Positions 5,912 through 9,314 of a stretch of DNA of 9,314 nucleotides are shown piece by piece (within the stretch, counting starts at the first letter, position 1; the number at the start of each line of letters is the position of its first letter). The notes under the pieces are model-generated. The model made no database searches. It was not told where the DNA came from and saw nothing but the letters and a program-made list of their open reading frames with translations. Location: positions 1 to 9,314 of the forward strand of contig JAKSPR010000096.1 of NCBI GenBank assembly GCA_024404655.1, in the 5' to 3' direction. A program made the position numbers and the translations under genes. The stretch comes from Clostridia bacterium (GTDB lineage: Bacteria > Bacillota > Clostridia > Oscillospirales > CAG-272).

Positions 5912-5939
5912 ATTACATACCAGCCAATGAATATATAAA
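5912..5939 (+). promoter_or_regulatory. Weak possible promoter for the rhamnosidase gene
   Basis: TATAAA (5934-5939) has five of six matches to TATAAT, with ATTACA (5912-5917) 16 bp upstream giving four of six matches to TTGACA. The start would fall near 5946, leaving a leader of about 20 nt holding just the ribosome binding site AAAGGA (5951-5956). Together with the hairpin upstream this would allow transcription separate from the ligase gene, but read-through is equally possible. Confidence 0.3.
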
Positions 5940-5964
5940 ACTGAATAATGAAAGGATAATTCTC

Positions 5965-7947
5965 ATGACAACGAATGAAACCAAGGCCTGCTGGATCTGG
6001 TATACCGGCGATTTTGAAGTATACCACAGCATGCTCTTAAATGACCGCAGAGAACAGAACGGCTTTGACTATACCTGTATGTGGCGCTCCACAAGACCGG
6101 AATTCAACGTCCGCTTCAACGCAAATGTCGATATCCCGGAGGATTCCGTATTCACCGTCCATGTCAAGGGCAAAGGATATCTCCGCCTCGACGGTCACAG
6201 CCAGCGCATTGATATCCCCGTCCATATCACCCGCGGCAGACACGAGCTTCGTTTCGAGGTCAGCTGTCTGGAAACTTTCCCGGCTCTCTACATCGACTCC
6301 GAATATGTCAAGACCGGCGCAGACTGGAACTGTGAACGTTATGATGAAATCTGGCGCCCCGTCGGATGCGAACCCGCGATGACTTCCCCCGATGACGACC
6401 CCGCCGTGTTCCCGTTCTCCTATGAGGATACCCCCGTCAGAGCAAAGGAAAATGTGGATTCCGGTAGTCTTCTTGACTTCGGCACCGAGACCTTCGGTCC
6501 CGTCACCGTGACAAGAACAGCCGCTATGGGAAAAATTCTCATCAGCTACGGCGAATCCCGCGAGGAAGCCCTCGACTATGAGCACGCTATCATCACGGAA
6601 ACGCTGGAGTCCGGAGAGGACAGCGTCACCATGCGCAGCCGCGCTTTCCGTTATCTCTTCGTCCGCACCGAAAACGGAGCAGAACCCACCGTCACGGCAA
6701 AGCTCGAATACATCCCGATCGAGGATAAGGCGTCCTTCTCCTGCGATGATGAACTCCTTTCCGATATCTGGAAGATCTGCACCCGCACTTTCCATCTGAA
6801 CAGCCGTGAATTCTATCTTGACGGCATCAAGCGTGACCGCTGGGTATGGTCGGGAGACGCATATCAGTCTTATATGGTCAACCGCTACCTCTATTTTGAG
6901 CCGTCCATCATCAGACGTACCATTCGCGCTCTGCTCGGCAAGCGTCCCGCCGTCCGCCACGTCAATACCATCAATGATTACTCCGCATATATCATCATCG
7001 CTGTCTGGGAGTATTATTTCGCCACCGGCGATATGGACTTTGTCAATGCAGTCTGGGACGATATCACCGATCTTTACCATTTCATCGTCTCCCGCCTTGA
7101 TGAAAAAACCGGATATGTTGTCGGACGTCCCGGCGACTGGATCTTCATCGACTGGGCGAATATTGATAAGGACGGTCCTCTCTGCGCAGAGCAGATTCTG
7201 CTCTGGCAGACCTACCTTTCCATGGCCCGCCTGACCGCACTCCGCGGCGAAACCGATCCCGGCTATCAGGAAAAAGCGGATGCATTGAAAACGTCCATTC
7301 TCCGTGACTACTGGGATGAGGAGCGCGGCGCGTTCATCGACTCTTATACTTCCGGTAAGAATTGGGTTTCCCGTCACCCCAATATCTTTGCGATCCTTTA
7401 TGATTTCGTTGACCAGAACACCAAGGAACGCATTGCGGCAAATGTCCTCCACGGAGACCTTGCAGAGCCTATCACAACCCCCTATTTCAAGTTCTTTGAG
7501 CTGATGGCTCTGTCCAAGATGGGAGATATCGAAACCACCCAGAACTATATCGACGAATACTGGGGCGGTATGCTGAAGCTCGGTGCAACCACCGTCTGGG
7601 AGCAGTTTGACCCCAGAAAACATGGCGTGGAACACCTCGAAATGTACGGCATGCCCTACGGATGCTCTCTCTGCCACGCATGGGGCAGCGGTCCCATCGC
7701 ATTGCTGGGTCAGTTCTGCGCCGGTGTCACACCTACCTCCGTCGGCTATGAAACCTTTGATGTCGCACCCCAGCCCGGCCGCTATCAGCATTTTGACGCC
7801 GTCGTCCCCGTACAGGGCGGTACAGTTGCCGTTTCTTACCGTGACGGCAAGGTAAAGGCCCGTGCCACCGTCCCCGGCGGAACGTTGAAATTCGCAGGTA
7901 AATCTTGTGAAATCCCCACCGACTGTGACGCAGTCATTGAAGCATAA
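5965..7947 (+). CDS. GH78-type alpha-L-rhamnosidase-like glycoside hydrolase
   Basis: This is a predicted glycosidase of 660 aa that would release terminal alpha-L-rhamnose from glycans or glycosides by inversion (family knowledge). No signal peptide or membrane segment is seen, so it should act in the cytoplasm on imported fragments. The N-terminal half (about 1-255) is rich in short beta strands, including WIWYTGDFEVY (11-20) and FRYLFVRT (228-235), as in the beta-sandwich domains of GH78. The (alpha/alpha)6-barrel follows from about 256. Its hallmark loop is LDGIKRDRWVWSGDAYQS (285-302), which places D286, D291 and D298 at the spacing of D567, E572 and D579 of Bacillus RhaB. GDWIFIDW (390-397) and TTVWEQF (542-548), with E546 as general-base candidate, come next, then SLCHAWGSGP (568-577). 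A C-terminal beta domain runs from about 585. The start is set by AAAGGA 8 nt before the ATG. Asp in place of the usual Glu at 291 and a shortened loop make exact specificity uncertain. The small unknown gene follows after 26 nt. Confidence 0.88.
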   Translation: MTTNETKACWIWYTGDFEVYHSMLLNDRREQNGFDYTCMWRSTRPEFNVRFNANVDIPEDSVFTVHVKGKGYLRLDGHSQRIDIPVHITRGRHELRFEVSCLETFPALYIDSEYVKTGADWNCERYDEIWRPVGCEPAMTSPDDDPAVFPFSYEDTPVRAKENVDSGSLLDFGTETFGPVTVTRTAAMGKILISYGESREEALDYEHAIITETLESGEDSVTMRSRAFRYLFVRTENGAEPTVTAKLEYIPIEDKASFSCDDELLSDIWKICTRTFHLNSREFYLDGIKRDRWVWSGDAYQSYMVNRYLYFEPSIIRRTIRALLGKRPAVRHVNTINDYSAYIIIAVWEYYFATGDMDFVNAVWDDITDLYHFIVSRLDEKTGYVVGRPGDWIFIDWANIDKDGPLCAEQILLWQTYLSMARLTALRGETDPGYQEKADALKTSILRDYWDEERGAFIDSYTSGKNWVSRHPNIFAILYDFVDQNTKERIAANVLHGDLAEPITTPYFKFFELMALSKMGDIETTQNYIDEYWGGMLKLGATTVWEQFDPRKHGVEHLEMYGMPYGCSLCHAWGSGPIALLGQFCAGVTPTSVGYETFDVAPQPGRYQHFDAVVPVQGGTVAVSYRDGKVKARATVPGGTLKFAGKSCEIPTDCDAVIEA

Positions 7948-7959
7948 CACCGATGAATC

Positions 7960-7964
7960 AGGAG
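7960..7964 (+). promoter_or_regulatory. Ribosome binding site that decides the start of the 205-aa gene
   Basis: AGGAG lies 9 nt before the ATG at 7974. The two in-frame ATGs further up, at 7953 and 7965, have no or unusable purine-rich boxes in front: the second follows AGGAG with zero spacing, and the first follows AACACCG. The start at 7974 is therefore preferred. Confidence 0.65.
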
Positions 7965-7973
7965 ATGAACCAA

Positions 7974-8591
7974 ATGAACCGGAGCCCATCGTTTGAATAC
8001 GGCTATGATGTGCAGAACTATATTTCTAGGGCCGTTGAAATCTTCAGAACGGAATATCATTATCACTGGGCAGATGCTTCCATCTTTAATTCCGAGACCC
8101 GCTATGCCATCGAAAAAGGAGAGGACGGCGCATATCACTACATCCGCTCTGTCACATTTTCCGATGACGATGTAGAAACGGAGATCCTTGACGTCGATCC
8201 GTGGTCTCCATATCCCCGGGTGGAAAATGCAGAAGACTTTATCCGCCGCATTGTTTCCGATCAGGAATACTGCGTCTTCCACAAAAATCACCCGGTCGCA
8301 AACTATCGGGTTTCCGTGACACCCGGTCTGAAAGTTGACGGCTGGTATATCGAACGCTACGAATTTAACCGTCTGGAAACCGGCGACTATGCAGCCTTTG
8401 TACAGGCAGGTGACCGCACGGGCGGCGCTTCACGCGACTTTTTCATCCCACCCGAATTCTTTTCCGGCACTACCTTCGACGAATTCCTCACCCGGTATGA
8501 GACCCTCGTCCCCGCATCGGCTTTCGGCCTGTCCGCAGATGACCTCCGCAAAGATCCCGGTCTCAGGGCATTCCTCGGATTCAGCAGCTAA
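7974..8591 (+). CDS. Hypothetical protein of 205 aa following the rhamnosidase-like gene
   Basis: I do not recognise a family. The protein is acidic and rich in aromatic residues (Y, F, W), with no signal peptide, no membrane helix, no metal-binding cysteine cluster and no P-loop. The N-terminal third carries EYHYHWADASIFN (27-39), followed by a stretch suggesting several beta strands (about 40-75) and an acidic run SDDDVETEILDVD (63-75). A PWSPYPRVENAEDFI segment (76-90) leads into a helix. An EFFSGTTFDEFLTRYETLVP segment (about 161-180) looks helical. The C-terminus ADDLRKDPGLRAFLGFSS (188-205) could be a short linear motif. It starts 26 nt after the glycosidase stop with its own AGGAG box and ends ahead of a strong terminator, so it is probably the last gene of a two-gene unit. 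Coding status is supported by the ribosome binding site, base composition like the neighbouring genes and the terminator placement. Function is unknown. Confidence 0.8.
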   Translation: MNRSPSFEYGYDVQNYISRAVEIFRTEYHYHWADASIFNSETRYAIEKGEDGAYHYIRSVTFSDDDVETEILDVDPWSPYPRVENAEDFIRRIVSDQEYCVFHKNHPVANYRVSVTPGLKVDGWYIERYEFNRLETGDYAAFVQAGDRTGGASRDFFIPPEFFSGTTFDEFLTRYETLVPASAFGLSADDLRKDPGLRAFLGFSS

Positions 8592-8663
8592 CGCCCAGCC
8601 CTGCGCACGATATGCAGCCATAAAGCAGTGCCCCGCAGTACCGAAAAATCTTCCCAAAGACAG

Positions 8664-8702
8664 AAATCCTCCCGCCGGGCGTCGCCCGGACGGGAGGATT
8701 TT
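8664..8702 (+). terminator. Rho-independent terminator between convergent genes
   Basis: AAATCCTCCCG (8664-8674) pairs with CGGGAGGATTT (8691-8701). Stacked on it, CCGGGC and GCCCGG pair around a GTC loop, giving 17 bp with a single bulged A (8690). The descending arm runs into TTTTCTCTGTGT on the plus strand. On the minus strand the stem is followed by ATTTCTGTCTTT. It lies between the 205-aa gene (ends 8591) and the convergent mannosidase gene (ends 8730) and probably serves both directions, better on the plus strand. Confidence 0.88.
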
Positions 8703-8729
8703 CTCTGTGTGATTTGTTTCTGTGAAAAA

Positions 8730-9314
8730 TCAGACTTCAATATACAGCGTTACGATTTCAAAGTTGGAAACCGGAACCTTGACTTCCTTGCCTGCACCGA
8801 TTTCGGAGATCTTGTTCTCCATCAGGTCGCAGAGAGAGATCTTCTTTGCGTCAAAACCGAGGTTCAGTGTGACAGTGGACTTCTTGTTCCATGCTTCATA
8901 CATACGGACAATGATGCCCTTGCCGTCTTCTGCCTGCTTGACCGTCTCAATGATGACGTTCTCACAGTCTGCAGAAACCAGGCTGTAGGATGCGGGCAGC
9001 TTGCCGCAGCCTTTTGCAGGAGCAGCTTCCAGCGGACGGTTCAGCTTGTATGCTTCCGCAATGGTGCCGCCGTGACGGAAATCACCGGCATGCGGATAGA
9101 AGGCATAGGTGAAGATGTGCTCGCCGTGATCGTTCTCGGTGTTCGGGTGAACGCCGCACTTGATCATGGTGATGGTCATCTCGGAGCCGGAAACGCTGTG
9201 ACCGTACTTGCAGTTGTTCAGAATGGAGACACCGTAGCCTTCCTCGGAGCGGTCGGCCCACTTGTGCGCACAGACGTCAAACTTCGCAGCATCGCAGGAG
9301 GTATTCTCGTGGGT
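8730..9314 (-). CDS. GH38 alpha-mannosidase, C-terminal part (5' end cut off by window)
   Basis: These are the last 194 residues of a glycoside hydrolase family 38 alpha-mannosidase, open through the right edge. They correspond to the C-terminal beta-sandwich portion. The fragment begins THENTSCDAAKFDVCAHKWAD and continues with EEGYGVSILNNCKYGHSV, a block highly typical of GH38 (AHKWADLSE.GYGVSLLND.KYG). Then comes HPNTENDHGEHIFTYAFYPHAGDF, equivalent to the DxGxHxFTYALYPH block. After that come the family-type ETVKQAEDGKGIIVRMYEAWNKK and a final beta-rich tail ending VSNFEIVTLYIEV. The first in-frame ATG inside the window (9179) is internal to conserved sequence and is not the start. The catalytic, Zn-binding barrel lies outside the window, so activity cannot be judged. 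The gene is convergent with the rhamnosidase-like unit and shares the terminator at 8664-8702. Substrate would be alpha-mannosides from N-glycans or mannans (family inference). Confidence 0.92.
   Translation of the reverse strand, partial: THENTSCDAAKFDVCAHKWADRSEEGYGVSILNNCKYGHSVSGSEMTITMIKCGVHPNTENDHGEHIFTYAFYPHAGDFRHGGTIAEAYKLNRPLEAAPAKGCGKLPASYSLVSADCENVIIETVKQAEDGKGIIVRMYEAWNKKSTVTLNLGFDAKKISLCDLMENKISEIGAGKEVKVPVSNFEIVTLYIEV

Noticed and set aside
6037..7989. A 650-residue open frame antisense to the rhamnosidase-like gene
   Set aside because: The sense frame carries clear GH78 motifs and a proper ribosome binding site. The antisense frame is open because of codon use in the sense gene, and its translation is low-complexity (G, D, A, I-rich) with no recognisable family.
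8430..8657. A 75-residue minus-strand frame over the end of the 205-aa gene
   Set aside because: It has no ribosome binding site, lies antisense to a better-supported gene, and overlaps the region just before the terminator.

Overview
The window looks like a chromosomal segment of an anaerobic, probably gut-dwelling Firmicute of the class Clostridia (Oscillospiraceae/Lachnospiraceae-like). This is inferred from the AAAGGA-type ribosome binding sites, a BMP-family lipoprotein ABC transporter, and intracellular-type glycosidases lacking signal peptides. No phylogenetic marker is present, so the assignment is tentative. No tRNA, rRNA, CRISPR array, insertion sequence, phage or toxin genes are visible.

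Left part (1-3870, minus strand): an operon for a BMP/Nup-type ABC importer, a family whose studied members take up purine nucleosides. Transcription order is lipoprotein binding protein (2421-3638), double-NBD ATPase (655-2199) and permease (1-634, cut by the window edge). A strong sigma-A-like promoter (TTGCTT-17-TATAAT, 3842-3870) lies about 200 nt ahead of the first gene. The leader between them can form a 24-nt-arm long-range helix plus several strong hairpins, so it is a good candidate for a cis-regulatory RNA. A second structured stretch of about 210 nt, including a terminator-like hairpin, separates the binding-protein gene from the ATPase gene. This is the usual place to lower expression of membrane components relative to the abundant binding protein.

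Middle (about 4010-5852, plus strand): a divergently transcribed AMP-forming acyl-CoA synthetase/ligase (570 aa). It is preceded by a possible promoter, an inverted repeat over the predicted -10, and a 13-bp hairpin whose pyrimidine loop could pair with the Shine-Dalgarno sequence.

Right part (5853-9314): on the plus strand, a cytosolic GH78-type alpha-L-rhamnosidase-like protein (660 aa) is followed 26 nt later by an unrecognised 205-aa protein. A near-perfect two-part hairpin terminator (8664-8702) then separates them from a convergent minus-strand gene, the C-terminal 194 residues of a GH38 alpha-mannosidase whose catalytic half is beyond the right edge. The two glycosidases suggest use of imported glycan fragments. 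I see no direct functional link between them, the transporter and the ligase, and most of the window is ordinary metabolic sequence. The parts most worth a second look are the structured leaders and the unknown 205-aa gene.
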